Positions 42,453 through 53,373 are shown, counted from the stretch's first letter. The stretch is 64,000 bases of DNA from Hydrogenophaga sp. (GCF_030651625.1 NZ_JAUSCF010000006.1:1-64000), one strand, 5' to 3'. The notes: generated by a model not told the origin, from the letters alone. Numbers and translations are program-made.

Positions 42453-43204
42453 CCGGTTGGCAGACGCTCTTCTACAAGGAGGTGCTGCGGTTCTGGAAGG
42501 TTGGGTTCCAGACCGTGGGTGCACCGGTGATCACCGCCATCCTGTACCTGATGATCTTCGGTCATGTACTGGAAGGTCGGGTGCAGGTGTACGATTCGAT
42601 CGGATACACGGCCTTCCTTCTTCCTGGCCTGGTGATGATGAGCGTGCTGCAGAACGCCTTTGCCAACAGCTCGTCTTCGCTGGTGCAGAGCAAGATCATG
42701 GGCAATCTGGTTTTCCTGATGCTCACGCCGCTTTCCCACCGGGCGTGGTTTGTCGCCTATGTGGGTTCATCGGTGGTCAGGGGTTTGGCCGTGGGTGCGG
42801 GTGTGATGCTCGTGACCTGGTGGTTTGCCCGCCCACCATTTGAATCGCCCTTGTGGATCCTGGTGTTTGCGTTCATGGGTGCGGCCTTGCTGGGTGCGCT
42901 GGGCCTGATCGCTGGCCTCTGGGCGGACAAGTTCGATCAGATGGCGGCATTCCAGAATTTCATCATCGTGCCCATGACGTTTTTGTCGGGCGTGTTTTAC
43001 TCCATTCATTCGCTGCCGGATTTCTGGCAGGGCGTGAGTCATCTCAACCCGTTTTTCTACATGATTGACGGTTTTCGATTCGGCTTCTTCGGGGTCAGTG
43101 ATGTCTCACCCTGGGTGAGCCTGATCGTCGTTGGTACCGCCCTGGTGGCGGTGAGCGCGATTGCGCTTCACCTGCTGCGCATCGGATACAAAATTCGCTA
43201 CTGA
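42449..43204 (+). CDS. ABC-2 type permease (YadH-like)
   Basis: A 251-residue permease with six hydrophobic segments and the ABC-2 family C-terminal motif QNFIIVPMTFLSGVFYSIHSLPDFWQ. The ATG overlaps the stop of the partner ATPase gene. It probably exports an envelope component, consistent with the Mla, MurA and lipid A genes in the window, but no substrate can be named. Confidence 0.92.
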   Translation: MTGWQTLFYKEVLRFWKVGFQTVGAPVITAILYLMIFGHVLEGRVQVYDSIGYTAFLLPGLVMMSVLQNAFANSSSSLVQSKIMGNLVFLMLTPLSHRAWFVAYVGSSVVRGLAVGAGVMLVTWWFARPPFESPLWILVFAFMGAALLGALGLIAGLWADKFDQMAAFQNFIIVPMTFLSGVFYSIHSLPDFWQGVSHLNPFFYMIDGFRFGFFGVSDVSPWVSLIVVGTALVAVSAIALHLLRIGYKIRY

Positions 43205-43210
43205 ACCCTC

Positions 43211-43453
43211 ATGACTTCCGACGACCTCAGCGCTCTCATCTCCGCCGGCCTGCCGTGCGACCACATTGTTGTTTCTGGCGATGGCCGGCACTGGTCTGCC
43301 GTTATCGTGTCGCCCGCTTTTGAAGGCATGCGTCCGATCGCCCGCCACCAGCGGGTGTACGCAACGCTGGGTACACGGATCCAGAGCGACGAGGTGCATG
43401 CCCTGTCCATGAAGACCTACACGCCCGCCGAATGGGCGGCCACCCAATCCTGA
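43211..43453 (+). CDS. BolA/IbaG-family protein
   Basis: An 80-residue BolA-like protein. The helix-turn region GDGRHWSAVIVSPAFEGMRPIARHQRVYATLG and the conserved VHALSMKTYTPAEW end identify the IbaG/YrbA branch, which binds monothiol glutaredoxins and 2Fe-2S clusters. It lies between the ABC exporter and murA; an mla-ibaG-murA order is also seen in enterics. Confidence 0.92.
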   Translation: MTSDDLSALISAGLPCDHIVVSGDGRHWSAVIVSPAFEGMRPIARHQRVYATLGTRIQSDEVHALSMKTYTPAEWAATQS

Positions 43454-43477
43454 GCGCAGCGCACGGACGAGACCTTT

Positions 43478-44758
43478 ATGGATAAATTGCGAATCACCGG
43501 TGGTCGCACGCTGCACGGTACCGTTCAGATTTCCGGCGCCAAAAATGCTGCGCTGCCGGAAATGTGTGCGTCATTGCTGACGACAGATCTGGTGACCCTG
43601 AACAACATGCCGCGCCTGCGCGACGTGGCCACCATGCGGCACCTGCTCGACAACATGGGTGTGCAAACCGCAGCGCATGGTGACCGCGGCGGGTTGAGTT
43701 TTCGGGCGGCCGATCCGATCCGGCCCGAAGCGTCGTACGACCTCGTGAAGACCATGCGGGCTTCGGTGCTCGTGCTGGGACCGTTGCTGGCACGCTTCGG
43801 GCAGGCCCGCGTGTCTCTGCCCGGGGGCTGTGCCATCGGGTCGCGTCCGGTGGACCAGCACATCAAGGGACTGCAGGCCATGGGTGCCGAGATCGACGTC
43901 GAGCACGGCTACATGGTGGCCCGTCTGGCGTCCGGTCGATCGCGCCTGCGTGGGGCACGCATCGCCACCGACATGGTCACCGTCACCGGGACGGAAAACT
44001 TCCTGATGGCAGCGGCGCTCGCAGAAGGCGAAACCCTGCTGGAGAACGCGGCGCAGGAACCTGAAATCGCCGACCTGGCTGAGATGCTCATTGCCATGGG
44101 CGCGAAGATCGAGGGGCATGGCACCAGCCGGATCCAGATTCAGGGCGTGGATCGCCTGCAGGGGTGCACGCACCAGGTGGTGGCCGATCGCATCGAAACC
44201 GGCACCTTTCTCTGCGCCGTCGCTGCTGCCGGGGGCGATGTGTTGCTTCGCCACGGCCGAGCCGAGCATCTTGAAGCGGTGGTCGACAAGTTGCGGGAGG
44301 CCGGTGCCCATGTGGAAAGCGGACACGACGAACAAGGCGTCTTCATCCATGTGCGCTCCGCCGGTCGGCTGAAAGCCCAGAGTTTCCGGACCACCGAATA
44401 CCCAGGCTTTCCCACCGACATGCAGGCCCAGTTCATGGCGCTGAACAGCATCTCGTCGGGAACGAGCAAGGTGACCGAAACGATCTTCGAGAACCGTTTC
44501 ATGCACGTCAACGAACTGGTGCGTCTGGGGGCTCACATCCAGACCGATGGCAAGGTGGCGGTGGTCGAGGGTGTCGAACGACTTTCGGGCGCCACCGTCA
44601 TGGCAACCGATCTGCGCGCTTCGGCCAGTCTGGTGATTGCCGGTTTGGTTGCGCAGGGCGAGACCACGGTGGATCGCATTTACCACCTCGATCGTGGCTA
44701 CGACCAGATGGAGGCGAAACTGCGCGCCATCGGCGCCGACATCGAGCGAGTCAAATGA
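43478..44758 (+). CDS. murA: UDP-N-acetylglucosamine 1-carboxyvinyltransferase
   Basis: MurA does the first committed step of peptidoglycan synthesis, moving enolpyruvate from PEP to UDP-GlcNAc. The 426-residue protein has the catalytic and fosfomycin-target cysteine Cys118 in [15 protein letters not shown]. The N-terminal [20 protein letters not shown] is the family signature. The last codon overlaps a small open frame that leads to hisG. Confidence 0.98.
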   Translation: MDKLRITGGRTLHGTVQISGAKNAALPEMCASLLTTDLVTLNNMPRLRDVATMRHLLDNMGVQTAAHGDRGGLSFRAADPIRPEASYDLVKTMRASVLVLGPLLARFGQARVSLPGGCAIGSRPVDQHIKGLQAMGAEIDVEHGYMVARLASGRSRLRGARIATDMVTVTGTENFLMAAALAEGETLLENAAQEPEIADLAEMLIAMGAKIEGHGTSRIQIQGVDRLQGCTHQVVADRIETGTFLCAVAAAGGDVLLRHGRAEHLEAVVDKLREAGAHVESGHDEQGVFIHVRSAGRLKAQSFRTTEYPGFPTDMQAQFMALNSISSGTSKVTETIFENRFMHVNELVRLGAHIQTDGKVAVVEGVERLSGATVMATDLRASASLVIAGLVAQGETTVDRIYHLDRGYDQMEAKLRAIGADIERVK

Positions 44759-44895
44759 ACATCCCCGCCGCACCTCGCTTGATCCCCTTGACGTGGAAGC
44801 GCGAGTGGCCGGGCAAAGCCGGTTCCACCGCGCTCATTGAGTCAGAGGCGCTCACGTTGAATGGTTCGGTTTCTACAGTAGGAACGCTGTCTTGA
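44755..44895 (+). CDS. possible 46-residue linker peptide between murA and hisG
   Basis: An open frame starts at an ATG overlapping the murA stop (ATGA) and ends at a TGA that overlaps the hisG TTG start (TTGA). It fills the whole 133-base spacer exactly. The product contains no histidine, so it is not a classical his leader peptide, and I recognise no family. Exact four-base overlaps at both ends suggest translational coupling from murA to hisG, but a chance frame cannot be excluded. Confidence 0.3.
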   Translation: MNIPAAPRLIPLTWKREWPGKAGSTALIESEALTLNGSVSTVGTLS

Positions 44896-45545
44896 TCACT
44901 CTTGCTCTCTCCAAAGGCCGCATCTACGACGAGACTCTGCCGCTGCTCAAGGCCGCAGGCATCGAGGTGCTGGAAGACCCCGATAAATCGCGCAAGCTGA
45001 TTCTGCCCACCAACCAGTCCGACGTGCGCGTGGTGCTGGTGCGCGCCACCGACGTGCCCACCTACGTGGAATACGGCGGTGCCGATCTGGGTGTGACCGG
45101 AAAAGACACGCTCATTGAACATGGCGGCCAGGGTCTGTACCAGCCACTGGATCTTCAGATCGCCCAGTGCCGGATGAGTGTGGCGGTTCGTGCCGACTTT
45201 GACTATGCGAGCGCGGTGCGCCAAGGTTCACGCCTGAAGGTTGCCACCAAGTACACCACCATTGCCCGGGAATTTTTCGCCAGCAAGGGTGTGCACGTTG
45301 ACCTGATCAAGCTATACGGAAGCATGGAGCTGGCGCCTTTGACGGGCTTGGCCGATGCCATCGTTGATCTGGTGTCCACCGGCAGCACCCTCAAGGCCAA
45401 TCAACTGGTCGAAGTGGAGCGCATCATGGACATCAGCTCGAGGCTGGTGGTCAATCAGGCCGCTCTCAAACTGAAACAGCGGGCGATACAACCCCTTCTC
45501 GACGCCTTTTCCAAGGCCATCACCAATCCCCCGGTACCGACATGA
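44892..45545 (+). CDS. hisG: ATP phosphoribosyltransferase, short form
   Basis: HisG joins ATP and PRPP in the first step of histidine synthesis. At 217 residues it is the short form without the C-terminal regulatory domain, so it should need the HisZ subunit, whose gene is not in this window. Motifs include [15 protein letters not shown] and the PRPP loop [12 protein letters not shown]. It starts at TTG and overlaps hisD by four bases. Confidence 0.96.
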   Translation: MITLALSKGRIYDETLPLLKAAGIEVLEDPDKSRKLILPTNQSDVRVVLVRATDVPTYVEYGGADLGVTGKDTLIEHGGQGLYQPLDLQIAQCRMSVAVRADFDYASAVRQGSRLKVATKYTTIAREFFASKGVHVDLIKLYGSMELAPLTGLADAIVDLVSTGSTLKANQLVEVERIMDISSRLVVNQAALKLKQRAIQPLLDAFSKAITNPPVPT

Positions 45546-46933
45546 GCCTCTCCGCAGTTCCTGTTCGTCTTTCCACACTGGACCCGGGCTTCGAAGCGCA
45601 GTTCGCGGCCAGGCTGCACTGGGCAGCAGACACGGACGCTGCCATTGAACACCGCGTGGCGGACATTCTGGCCGACGTGCAGAAAAGGGGTGACGCGGCG
45701 GTGCTGGCGTACACAGAGCGTTTTGACGGGCTGGTGGCGACTCGAGTCAGCGAGCTCGAACTGACGCAGGCCGATTTCAAGGCGGCTTTTGATGCATTGC
45801 CGGCGGCACAGAAGGCCGCACTGGAAGCCTCGGCCCGCCGCGTGCGCAGCTACCACGAGGCCCAGAAGAAAGCCGGCGGCGAAAGCTGGAGCTACCGCGA
45901 TGAAGATGGCACCTTGCTGGGCCAGAAGGTCACGCCACTGGATCGCGTGGGGATCTACGTGCCGGGTGGCAAGGCGGCCTATCCCTCCAGCCTGATCATG
46001 AATGCCGTGCCTGCGCATGTGGCAGGCGTTCAGGACATCATCATGGTCGTGCCCACGCCGGTGCGGGGCAGCGTGGCCACCGGCGGCAGCGGTGCGGCCA
46101 CTTCCACGCGCGGTGAGCGCAACGACCTGGTGCTTGCTGCGGCCTATGTGGCCGGCGTCACGAGGGCCTTCACCATCGGGGGTGCCCAGGCCGTGGCGGC
46201 GCTCGCTTACGGCACCGAAACCGTGCCCAAGGTGGACAAGATCACCGGTCCCGGCAACGCTTATGTTGCGAGCGCCAAAAAGCGGGTGTTCGGCACTGTC
46301 GGCATCGACATGATCGCCGGACCCAGCGAGATTCTGGTGCTGGCCGACGGCAGCACGCCCGCCGAATGGGTCGCGATGGACCTGTTCAGCCAGGCCGAAC
46401 ATGACGAGCTGGCGCAGAGCATCCTCCTGTGCCCTGACGCGGCTTTTATTGCCGAAGTGCAGCGCGAGATCGACCGCCTGCTGCCCACCATGCCGCGCGC
46501 GGCCATCATCGCCAAAAGTCTGAACGACCGGGGTGCGCTGATCCAGACCCGCAGCATGGAAGAGGCTTGCGCCATCAGCAACCGCATCGCACCGGAACAC
46601 CTGGAAATCTCCAGCAACGACCCGCACCGCTGGGAGCCGTTGCTCAAGCACGCCGGAGCCATTTTTCTGGGGGCGTATACCAGCGAAAGCCTGGGTGACT
46701 ATTGCGCGGGGCCCAATCACGTGTTGCCCACCAGCGGGACCGCACGTTTTTCCTCGCCGCTGGGCGTGTACGACTTCCAGAAACGCAGCAGCCTGATCGA
46801 AGTCAGCCAGGCTGGCGCACAGAACCTGGGCAAGATTGCCGCCGAAATGGCGTATGGCGAAGGCCTGCAGGCGCACGCCCGCGCGGCCGAGCTGCGCCTG
46901 AAGGTGGTGCCCCCGATGCGAGGTGGCGCATGA
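45542..46933 (+). CDS. hisD: histidinol dehydrogenase
   Basis: HisD oxidises L-histidinol to histidine in two NAD+-linked steps with zinc. The 463-residue sequence shows [40 protein letters not shown] and the catalytic region RIAPEHLEI. The start overlaps hisG and the stop overlaps hisC (ATGA at both joints). Confidence 0.98.
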   Translation: MSLSAVPVRLSTLDPGFEAQFAARLHWAADTDAAIEHRVADILADVQKRGDAAVLAYTERFDGLVATRVSELELTQADFKAAFDALPAAQKAALEASARRVRSYHEAQKKAGGESWSYRDEDGTLLGQKVTPLDRVGIYVPGGKAAYPSSLIMNAVPAHVAGVQDIIMVVPTPVRGSVATGGSGAATSTRGERNDLVLAAAYVAGVTRAFTIGGAQAVAALAYGTETVPKVDKITGPGNAYVASAKKRVFGTVGIDMIAGPSEILVLADGSTPAEWVAMDLFSQAEHDELAQSILLCPDAAFIAEVQREIDRLLPTMPRAAIIAKSLNDRGALIQTRSMEEACAISNRIAPEHLEISSNDPHRWEPLLKHAGAIFLGAYTSESLGDYCAGPNHVLPTSGTARFSSPLGVYDFQKRSSLIEVSQAGAQNLGKIAAEMAYGEGLQAHARAAELRLKVVPPMRGGA

Positions 46934-48030
46934 ACCCGCCGGAACTCCCCGACCCGCTGGCGATGATCCGCCAGGACGTTCAGTCCATGCACGCCTATGC
47001 CATTCAGGAAAGTGCGGGCATGGTCAAGCTCGACGCGATGGAGAACCCGTTCGTGCTTTCACCCTCGTTGCAGGCCGAGCTCGGTGCCCGCCTCGGTGCG
47101 GTGGCGATCAACCGTTACCCGGGCTCGCGCATCGAGGACCTCAAGCGGGCACTGGCCCGCAACATCGACCTGCCCGCCGGCCATGCGCTGATGCTGGGCA
47201 ACGGATCGGATGAGCTGATCTCGCTGCTGGCCATGGGCTGCGACCTGCCCGGTGCGAGCATCCTGGCACCAGTGCCCGGCTTCGTCATGTACGCCATGAG
47301 TGCGCAGTTGCAGGGCCTCGCGTTCCACGGCGTGTCGCTGACCGTGGACTTCGGGCTCGATGAGCTGGCCATGCTCTCGGCCATGCGAACGCACCGCCCA
47401 GCGATCACCTACATCGCCTACCCGAACAACCCCACGGCCAACCTGTGGGACAAGGCGGTCATCCGCCGCCTGATCGCCGAAGCCGCCACCCTGGGCGGGC
47501 TGGTGGTGATGGACGAGGCCTACCAGCCGTTTTCCAGCCACACCTGGCTCGACGAAATCCGGGCCCAGCCCGAGGCCCATGGCCACGTGCTGTTGATGCG
47601 CACCATGTCCAAGTTCGGTCTGGCCGGGGTGCGCATTGGCTACATGGTGGGGCCGCAGGCATTGCTCCAAGAGATCGACAAGCTGCGACCGCCTTACAAC
47701 GTGAGTGTGCTGAACGCCGAATGCGCCTTGTTTGCGCTGGAACACGCCGAAGTGTTCGCTGCCCAGGCGGCAGAAATCCGGCTGCAGAGGGCATTTCTAA
47801 TGGAAGCTCTGGGCGCAATGCCGGGTGTGACGGCTTACCCCAGCGACGCCAACATGGTGCTTGTGCGGGTTCCAGATGCCCAGCGGATGTTTGAGGTGCT
47901 GAAGTCGCAGGGCATTCTGGTGAAGAATGTTTCTAAAATGCACCCATTGCTGGGCAACTGTTTGCGCCTCACGGTGGGGACACCCGCAGAAAACGCGCAA
48001 CTGGTTCAAGCCCTGAAAACCACCCTATGA
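46930..48030 (+). CDS. hisC: histidinol-phosphate aminotransferase
   Basis: A 366-residue PLP enzyme converting imidazole acetol phosphate to histidinol phosphate. The PLP lysine lies in [17 protein letters not shown], and the substrate region is [12 protein letters not shown]. Overlaps hisD and hisB at each end, so translation is coupled. Confidence 0.96.
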   Translation: MNPPELPDPLAMIRQDVQSMHAYAIQESAGMVKLDAMENPFVLSPSLQAELGARLGAVAINRYPGSRIEDLKRALARNIDLPAGHALMLGNGSDELISLLAMGCDLPGASILAPVPGFVMYAMSAQLQGLAFHGVSLTVDFGLDELAMLSAMRTHRPAITYIAYPNNPTANLWDKAVIRRLIAEAATLGGLVVMDEAYQPFSSHTWLDEIRAQPEAHGHVLLMRTMSKFGLAGVRIGYMVGPQALLQEIDKLRPPYNVSVLNAECALFALEHAEVFAAQAAEIRLQRAFLMEALGAMPGVTAYPSDANMVLVRVPDAQRMFEVLKSQGILVKNVSKMHPLLGNCLRLTVGTPAENAQLVQALKTTL

Positions 48031-48647
48031 ACGCCACCCCTTCAGACGCTTCCCCTGGCGACCGCACCGCGGTTGTCCAGCGCAACACCGCAGAAACCCA
48101 GATCACTGTCCAGATCAACATCGATGGCCGGGGGACTGCCAATCTGTCGACAGGCATTGGTTTTTTTGATCACATGCTGGACCAGATTGCACGTCATGGC
48201 CTGATCGATCTCGATGTGCAGGCCGTCGGCGATCTGCACATCGACGGGCACCACACCGTGGAAGATGTCGGCATCACGCTCGGGCAGGCCTTTGCCCAGG
48301 CCGTGGGTGACAAGAAGGGCATCCGTCGCTACGGCCATGCCTATGTGCCGCTGGACGAAGCCTTGTCGCGCGTGGTGATCGATTTTTCAGGCCGGCCCGG
48401 CCTTCACATGCGCGTGCCTTTCAAGAGTGGCATGGTGGGAGGGTTCGATACGCAGCTTGCGTTCGAATTTTTCCAGGGCTTTGTCAACCATGCGGGTGTC
48501 ACGCTTCACATCGACAACCTGCACGGTGAGAATGCCCATCACCAGGCCGAGACGGTATTCAAGGCCTTCGCCCGTGCGCTGCGCATGGCGCTGGAGCGCG
48601 ATCTGCGCCTGGGCGATGTGATTCCATCCACCAAAGGTTCACTCTGA
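48027..48647 (+). CDS. hisB: imidazoleglycerol-phosphate dehydratase
   Basis: A monofunctional HisB of 206 residues without the N-terminal histidinol phosphatase domain found in enteric bacteria. Metal ligands lie in [28 protein letters not shown] and [18 protein letters not shown]. The histidinol phosphatase activity must come from another protein. Confidence 0.97.
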   Translation: MNATPSDASPGDRTAVVQRNTAETQITVQINIDGRGTANLSTGIGFFDHMLDQIARHGLIDLDVQAVGDLHIDGHHTVEDVGITLGQAFAQAVGDKKGIRRYGHAYVPLDEALSRVVIDFSGRPGLHMRVPFKSGMVGGFDTQLAFEFFQGFVNHAGVTLHIDNLHGENAHHQAETVFKAFARALRMALERDLRLGDVIPSTKGSL

Positions 48648-48654
48648 GCTTTCG

Positions 48655-49317
48655 ATGAAATCCAAGACAGTGGCCGTGGTGGACTACGGCAGTGGCAATC
48701 TGCGATCGGTGTCTCAGGCGGTGAAGCATGTGGCCCAGGGCAGCGATGTGGAGGTGCTGGTCACTTCAGATGCCAGTGAGGTGCTTGCAGCCGGGCGCGT
48801 GGTGTTGCCTGGACAAGGCCACATGGCCGATTGCATGCGGGAGCTGGCGGGTTCCGGATTGCTGGACGCCGTGTTGCACGCTGCGTCGAACAAGCCATTG
48901 TTTGGCGTCTGCGTGGGCATGCAGATGCTGCTGGATCGCAGTGAAGAAGGACCAACAGAAGGCCTGGGGTTGATCCCGGGTGAGGTGGTGCGCTTTCGCC
49001 TCGAAGGACAGCTGCAGGCCGACGGCAGTCGCTTCAAGGTGCCGCAGATGGGGTGGAACCAGGTGTCCCACGAGCTGCATGGCGCTCCCTCGCACGCGCT
49101 CTGGCAGGACATTCCGGATGGTGCCTACTTCTATTTTGTTCACAGTTTTTTTGCACGACCCGTTCACAGCCAACACAACGTGGGCGAGGTCGACTATGGT
49201 GGGCGGTTCGCCGCGGCCATTGCGCGAGACAATATCTTTGCTACACAGTTTCACCCTGAGAAGAGCGCTGACCAGGGACTGGCGCTCTACCGCAACTTTC
49301 TGTCCTGGAACCCCTAA
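48655..49317 (+). CDS. hisH: imidazole glycerol phosphate synthase, glutaminase subunit
   Basis: A 220-residue class I glutamine amidotransferase that feeds ammonia to HisF. The nucleophile cysteine lies in GVCVGMQML, and the His-Glu pair in [19 protein letters not shown] opens the family. Seven bases after hisB. Confidence 0.97.
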   Translation: MKSKTVAVVDYGSGNLRSVSQAVKHVAQGSDVEVLVTSDASEVLAAGRVVLPGQGHMADCMRELAGSGLLDAVLHAASNKPLFGVCVGMQMLLDRSEEGPTEGLGLIPGEVVRFRLEGQLQADGSRFKVPQMGWNQVSHELHGAPSHALWQDIPDGAYFYFVHSFFARPVHSQHNVGEVDYGGRFAAAIARDNIFATQFHPEKSADQGLALYRNFLSWNP

Positions 49318-49340
49318 CTGTCTTTTTTCACCAGACCACC

Positions 49341-50084
49341 ATGCTGCTGATTCCCGCCATTGATTTGAAAGACGGCCAGTGCGTTCGCCTCAAGCAAGGG
49401 GACATGGACCAGTCCACTGTGTTTGGCGAAGACCCGGCGGCCATGGCCCGGAGCTGGGTCGACAAAGGTGCCAGACGCGTGCACCTGGTGGACCTGAACG
49501 GAGCTTTCGCCGGTAAACCCAGAAACGAGCAGGCCATTCGCGCGATTCTCAAGGAAGTGGGCTCGGAGGTGGATGTTCAGCTGGGTGGCGGGATTCGCGA
49601 CCTCGACACCATCGAACGTTACCTGGATGCCGGACTGCGCTACGTGATCATCGGCACCGCGGCCGTGAAGAACCCCGGTTTTCTGCAGGACGCCTGCACG
49701 GCCTTTGGCGGCCACATCATCGTGGGGCTGGACGCCAAGGACGGAAAGGTGGCCACCGACGGCTGGAGCAAGCTCACCGGGCACGAAGTGGTCGACCTGG
49801 GCAAGAAGTTCGAGGACTACGGGGTCGAAGGGATCATCTACACCGACATCGGCCGCGACGGCATGTTGTCGGGCATCAACATCGAGGCCACAGTGAAGCT
49901 GGCACAGGCCTTGTCGGTGCCGGTCATCGCCTCTGGCGGTTTGTCCAATCTGGAAGACATTCGCGCGCTGTGCGAGGTGGAAGAAGAGGGCGTCGAAGGC
50001 GTGATCTGCGGTCGTTCCATCTACAGCGGCGATCTGGATTTTGAGGCGGCCCAGCAACTTGCGGATGAACTCAACGGCGCCTGA
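49341..50084 (+). CDS. hisA: phosphoribosylformimino-5-aminoimidazole carboxamide ribotide isomerase
   Basis: A 247-residue beta/alpha barrel enzyme, fourth step of histidine synthesis. The N-terminus [16 protein letters not shown] and the phosphate-binding loops VQLGGGIRD and [13 protein letters not shown] identify it. It is homologous to HisF, encoded next. Confidence 0.98.
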   Translation: MLLIPAIDLKDGQCVRLKQGDMDQSTVFGEDPAAMARSWVDKGARRVHLVDLNGAFAGKPRNEQAIRAILKEVGSEVDVQLGGGIRDLDTIERYLDAGLRYVIIGTAAVKNPGFLQDACTAFGGHIIVGLDAKDGKVATDGWSKLTGHEVVDLGKKFEDYGVEGIIYTDIGRDGMLSGINIEATVKLAQALSVPVIASGGLSNLEDIRALCEVEEEGVEGVICGRSIYSGDLDFEAAQQLADELNGA

Positions 50085-50165
50085 CGGACCGCATCCGATG
50101 GCGCGCGCGGTGCCGCTGATCACAAGAGACGCAGGCCATCATGGCCAACCCAACGGATTTTCGAC

Positions 50166-50945
50166 ATGCTTGCCAAACGCATCATTCCCTGTCTTGACGT
50201 CACCGGTGGCCGGGTCGTCAAGGGCGTCAATTTCGTTGAACTGAGAGACGCGGGCGACCCCGTCGAGATTGCGGCACGCTACAACGACCAGGGCGCAGAC
50301 GAGCTCACGTTCCTCGACATCACTGCGACCAGTGACGGGCGTGACCTGATTCTTCACATCATCGAGTCGGTGGCGTCGCAGGTCTTCATTCCGCTCACCG
50401 TCGGGGGTGGCGTGCGCACGGTGGACGATGTGCGTCGCCTTCTCAACGCCGGTGCCGACAAGACCAGCTTCAATTCCGCAGCCATCGCCCGTCCCGATGT
50501 GATCCGTGAGGCTTCGGAAAAATATGGATCACAGTGCATCGTGGTGGCCATCGATGCCAAGAGACGGTCTGCCCAGGATGCGGCCGCAAGGGGCGAAGGC
50601 TGGGATGTCTACAGCCATGGCGGCCGACAGAACACGGGGCTGGATGCGGTGGCCTGGGCCAGGCAGATGGCCCAGTTCGGAGCAGGCGAAATCCTGCTCA
50701 CCAGCATGGACCGCGATGGCACCAAAGCCGGGTTCGATCTGGCGCTGACCCGCGCCGTGGCCGACGCGGTGGATGTGCCTGTCATCGCATCGGGTGGGGT
50801 GGGCACGCTGGACCACCTTGCCGATGGTGTGCAACAAGGTGGTGCCGATGCGGTGCTCGCAGCCAGCATTTTTCACTACGGCGAGTACACCGTGGCGCAG
50901 GCGAAGGCGCGCATGGCGGAACGCGGCATTCCCGTCCGTCTTTGA
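50166..50945 (+). CDS. hisF: imidazole glycerol phosphate synthase, cyclase subunit
   Basis: A 259-residue beta/alpha barrel that closes the imidazole ring with ammonia from HisH. Catalytic aspartates lie in [15 protein letters not shown] and [14 protein letters not shown]. An 81-base spacer separates it from hisA. The histidine genes are interrupted after this one by a reversed gene. Confidence 0.98.
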   Translation: MLAKRIIPCLDVTGGRVVKGVNFVELRDAGDPVEIAARYNDQGADELTFLDITATSDGRDLILHIIESVASQVFIPLTVGGGVRTVDDVRRLLNAGADKTSFNSAAIARPDVIREASEKYGSQCIVVAIDAKRRSAQDAAARGEGWDVYSHGGRQNTGLDAVAWARQMAQFGAGEILLTSMDRDGTKAGFDLALTRAVADAVDVPVIASGGVGTLDHLADGVQQGGADAVLAASIFHYGEYTVAQAKARMAERGIPVRL

Positions 50946-51035
50946 ACGCATCTGTTGGTGGGCGTCGCGCCCTCCTGCATGGTGGGCATCCATTCACCCC
51001 TGTTTGTGTGAAGGGCGATGCTCCGGGCGAATGGT

Positions 51036-51527
51036 TCAGCTGTCCTGGTTGCGTTTGAATTGCTGTTCCAGCCGGTCCTCCAGCTCGCCCAGGCTCGCGC
51101 CTAGACCGTTGCCGGTCTGTTCAATCACCAGGGTCAGGCGCTCCTGCATGGCGTCCATCTTCTGCTGAAGCTGGTTTGAAATGTCCTGCTCCCGGGCAGC
51201 CGCAGTCTGCAGCTGTGTCTGCATGAACTCGCGCAATTCCACAAAACGGGAAGCTTCGGCCTTGTCTGCCAGGTGGCGCTGCTCACTTGCTTCGCGCGTC
51301 ACCTGCCTGACCTCCATGAGGTGGGTGGTCTGGTTGAAGACCAGCATCACCAAAAACACCACGATCACCAGTGTCAACAGGCCAAGCAGCACCAGACCGA
51401 TCGGTGCCTCAACACTGGAGACGCCCAGATCAAGCGGGGTTGGCCGAAGGATTTCCTCAAAATTCAAAGCCACCATGGCAGCGATCATCAGGATGAAGAC
51501 GACAAGAATCAGGGTGCGGAATTTCAT
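51036..51527 (-). CDS. LapA-like membrane protein with coiled coil, hypothetical
   Basis: A 163-residue protein with two N-terminal membrane segments (about 3-22 and 40-62), then a charged coiled-coil tail (about 70-160). The layout resembles LapA/DUF1049 proteins, which carry two helices and a cytoplasmic coil, but this is recollection. An upstream ATG at 51560 would add 11 residues. It is reversed between hisF and hisI, so it breaks the his transcript. Confidence 0.7.
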   Translation of the reverse strand: MKFRTLILVVFILMIAAMVALNFEEILRPTPLDLGVSSVEAPIGLVLLGLLTLVIVVFLVMLVFNQTTHLMEVRQVTREASEQRHLADKAEASRFVELREFMQTQLQTAAAREQDISNQLQQKMDAMQERLTLVIEQTGNGLGASLGELEDRLEQQFKRNQDS

Positions 51528-51632
51528 GCTGGCTCCTTCGGTGGCCTCGTGTGTCTGCAAGCTTGCAGGTGGATGCGTGCTGCATCCTATCCTCTACCGG
51601 CATCACCAACTGTGCACGACTGGCGCACATGT

Positions 51633-51638
51633 TAGATT
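51633..51638 (+). promoter_or_regulatory. possible -10 element of hisI
   Basis: TAGATT ends six bases before the hisI ATG, so transcription would begin at or next to the start codon. No Shine-Dalgarno sequence is present. The -35 match (CTGTGC) is weak. An own promoter is expected because the gene upstream is reversed. Confidence 0.3.
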
Positions 51639-51644
51639 CCGTCC

Positions 51645-52034
51645 ATGAACTGGCTGGACAAAGTGAAATGGAATGCCCAAGGACTGGTCCCTGTCATCGC
51701 GCAGGAGCTTGGCTCAGGCGATGTGCTGATGTTTGCTTGGATGAACCGCGAGGCGCTGCAGAAGACTGCCGAGCTCAAGCAGGCCGTGTACTTCAGCCGC
51801 TCCAGAGGCAAGCTGTGGTTCAAGGGTGAGACATCGGGTCATGTGCAAACGGTGCACGACATCCGCCTGGATTGCGACAACGACGTGGTCTTGCTCAAGG
51901 TGACTCAGCTGGGACATGAGCCGGGCATCGCCTGCCATACTGGCCGACACAGCTGTTTCTTTCAACATTACCAGGACGGGCAATGGCATGCGGTGGAACC
52001 GGTGCTCAAAGACCCCGAATCCATTTACCGCTAG
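51645..52034 (+). CDS. hisI: phosphoribosyl-AMP cyclohydrolase
   Basis: A 129-residue zinc- and magnesium-dependent hydrolase, third step of histidine synthesis. Metal ligands lie in [13 protein letters not shown] and [10 protein letters not shown]. HisI and HisE are separate genes here rather than fused as in enterics. hisE follows after three bases. Confidence 0.97.
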   Translation: MNWLDKVKWNAQGLVPVIAQELGSGDVLMFAWMNREALQKTAELKQAVYFSRSRGKLWFKGETSGHVQTVHDIRLDCDNDVVLLKVTQLGHEPGIACHTGRHSCFFQHYQDGQWHAVEPVLKDPESIYR

Positions 52035-52037
52035 ACC

Positions 52038-52403
52038 ATGACATCCACAGACGCACTGGCGCGGCTCGCGGCCCTGATCGAAAGCAGAAAACCGCACGCC
52101 GGAGGGGATCCTGAAAAAAGCTACGTCGCGCGGCTGCTTCACAAAGGCCCCGACGCTTTCCTGAAAAAAATTGGCGAAGAGGCCACCGAGGTGGTCATGG
52201 CGGCCAAAGATTGCGACCATGGGGGAGACACCAGCAAGCTGGTCAATGAAGTGGCCGACCTGTGGTTTCATTCCATGGTTGCCCTTGCCCACTATGGGCG
52301 GTCGCCTGCTGACGTGGTGCAGGAACTGCTTCGACGTGAAGGACAGAGTGGCCTTGAAGAAAAAGCCCTTCGCAAGGCGCAGGCCCGCGAGGCGAATGGG
52401 TGA
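52038..52403 (+). CDS. hisE: phosphoribosyl-ATP pyrophosphatase
   Basis: A 121-residue all-alpha NTP pyrophosphatase, second step of histidine synthesis. Family motifs [15 protein letters not shown] and [16 protein letters not shown] are clear. It lies directly after hisI. Confidence 0.97.
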   Translation: MTSTDALARLAALIESRKPHAGGDPEKSYVARLLHKGPDAFLKKIGEEATEVVMAAKDCDHGGDTSKLVNEVADLWFHSMVALAHYGRSPADVVQELLRREGQSGLEEKALRKAQAREANG

Positions 52404-52442
52404 TGGGTCCACAAAGTCCGCGAGATTGAAAATGGAGCCCGA

Positions 52443-52841
52443 ATGAAAACCGATTCTGACGTCGCACTTGTGGAAAGCGCGGACAGTGAGACCGCACAAT
52501 CGCTCAAGACGGTGGGATGGTTGAGTTACATCCTGCACCTGGTTGTCGCGGTGGCCGCGGTCGTACCAAGCGCCCAACCCAGCATTGCCTTGCTTCTGGT
52601 CGCACTCGTGATCGATCTTGTCAAACGCGGTGACGCCGTGGGCACCTGGCAAGCCAGCCATTTCTCCTGGCGCATCCGCACGGTGCTTTGGGCCGCTTTC
52701 TGGTACCTGATCACGCTGCCCTTGTTCTTGTTTCTATTACTCCCCGGCATGGCGGCCTGGCTGATCATTTCCGTCTGGTTTCTCTATCGAATCGTCAAAG
52801 GCATGGTGCGCATGAACGACAGCAAACCTGTCAGCTCATGA
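52443..52841 (+). CDS. small membrane protein, DUF4870-like
   Basis: A 132-residue protein with three or four hydrophobic segments (about 25-60 and 80-115). The pattern VGWLSYILHLV, then a loop with HFSWRIRT, resembles DUF4870 membrane proteins, whose function is unknown. It stands between hisE and the HIT gene on the same strand. Confidence 0.8.
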   Translation: MKTDSDVALVESADSETAQSLKTVGWLSYILHLVVAVAAVVPSAQPSIALLLVALVIDLVKRGDAVGTWQASHFSWRIRTVLWAAFWYLITLPLFLFLLLPGMAAWLIISVWFLYRIVKGMVRMNDSKPVSS

Positions 52842-52887
52842 CGCCTCGAAGGACATTCGCTCGGCATTCTTCAAGGACCCCTGCTTC

Positions 52888-53244
52888 ATGCACGACCCCA
52901 ACTGCATCTTCTGCAAGATCATCGCAGGGCATATTCCCTCTACCCGGGTTTATGAAGATGAGGAAATCTTTGCCTTTCACGACATCCACCCGTGGGCGCC
53001 GATTCACTTCCTCATGGTGCCCAAGGTGCACATCCCGTCCATGGCCCAGTTGCTGCCCGAGCATGAAGCCTTGCTCGGGCGGATGATGGTACTGGCCCCG
53101 AAACTCGCGTTCGAGCAGGGCTGTGGGCCTTATCCCGAGGGCGGGTTCCGTGTCGTGTGCAATACCGGTGCGCTTGGAGGGCAGGAGGTGCATCATTTGC
53201 ACATCCACGTGATGGGCGGGCCCAGGCCATGGGCAAAGGGATAA
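52888..53244 (+). CDS. hinT: HIT-family nucleotide hydrolase (HinT-like)
   Basis: A 118-residue histidine-triad protein with the active-site motif HHLHIHVMGG at the C-terminus and the N-terminal FCKIIAGHIPST. HinT enzymes hydrolyse AMP-linked phosphoramidates. The hisE-hinT-tatABC order is typical of betaproteobacteria. Confidence 0.95.
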   Translation: MHDPNCIFCKIIAGHIPSTRVYEDEEIFAFHDIHPWAPIHFLMVPKVHIPSMAQLLPEHEALLGRMMVLAPKLAFEQGCGPYPEGGFRVVCNTGALGGQEVHHLHIHVMGGPRPWAKG

Positions 53245-53373
53245 CCCTGCCATTGCGCTGCCCAGGTATTTCTGATGAGCAGGTATTCTTCTTCAAGGTC
53301 GCCTGAACTCATCCCCGGGCTTAGAATCCCATGAATGGCGCACTGCGCCTCATTTCTATATTTGGAGAGTCTC

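Noticed and set aside
44759-44891. A his attenuator leader upstream of hisG
   Set aside because: No run of histidine codons and no terminator/antiterminator pair is visible.
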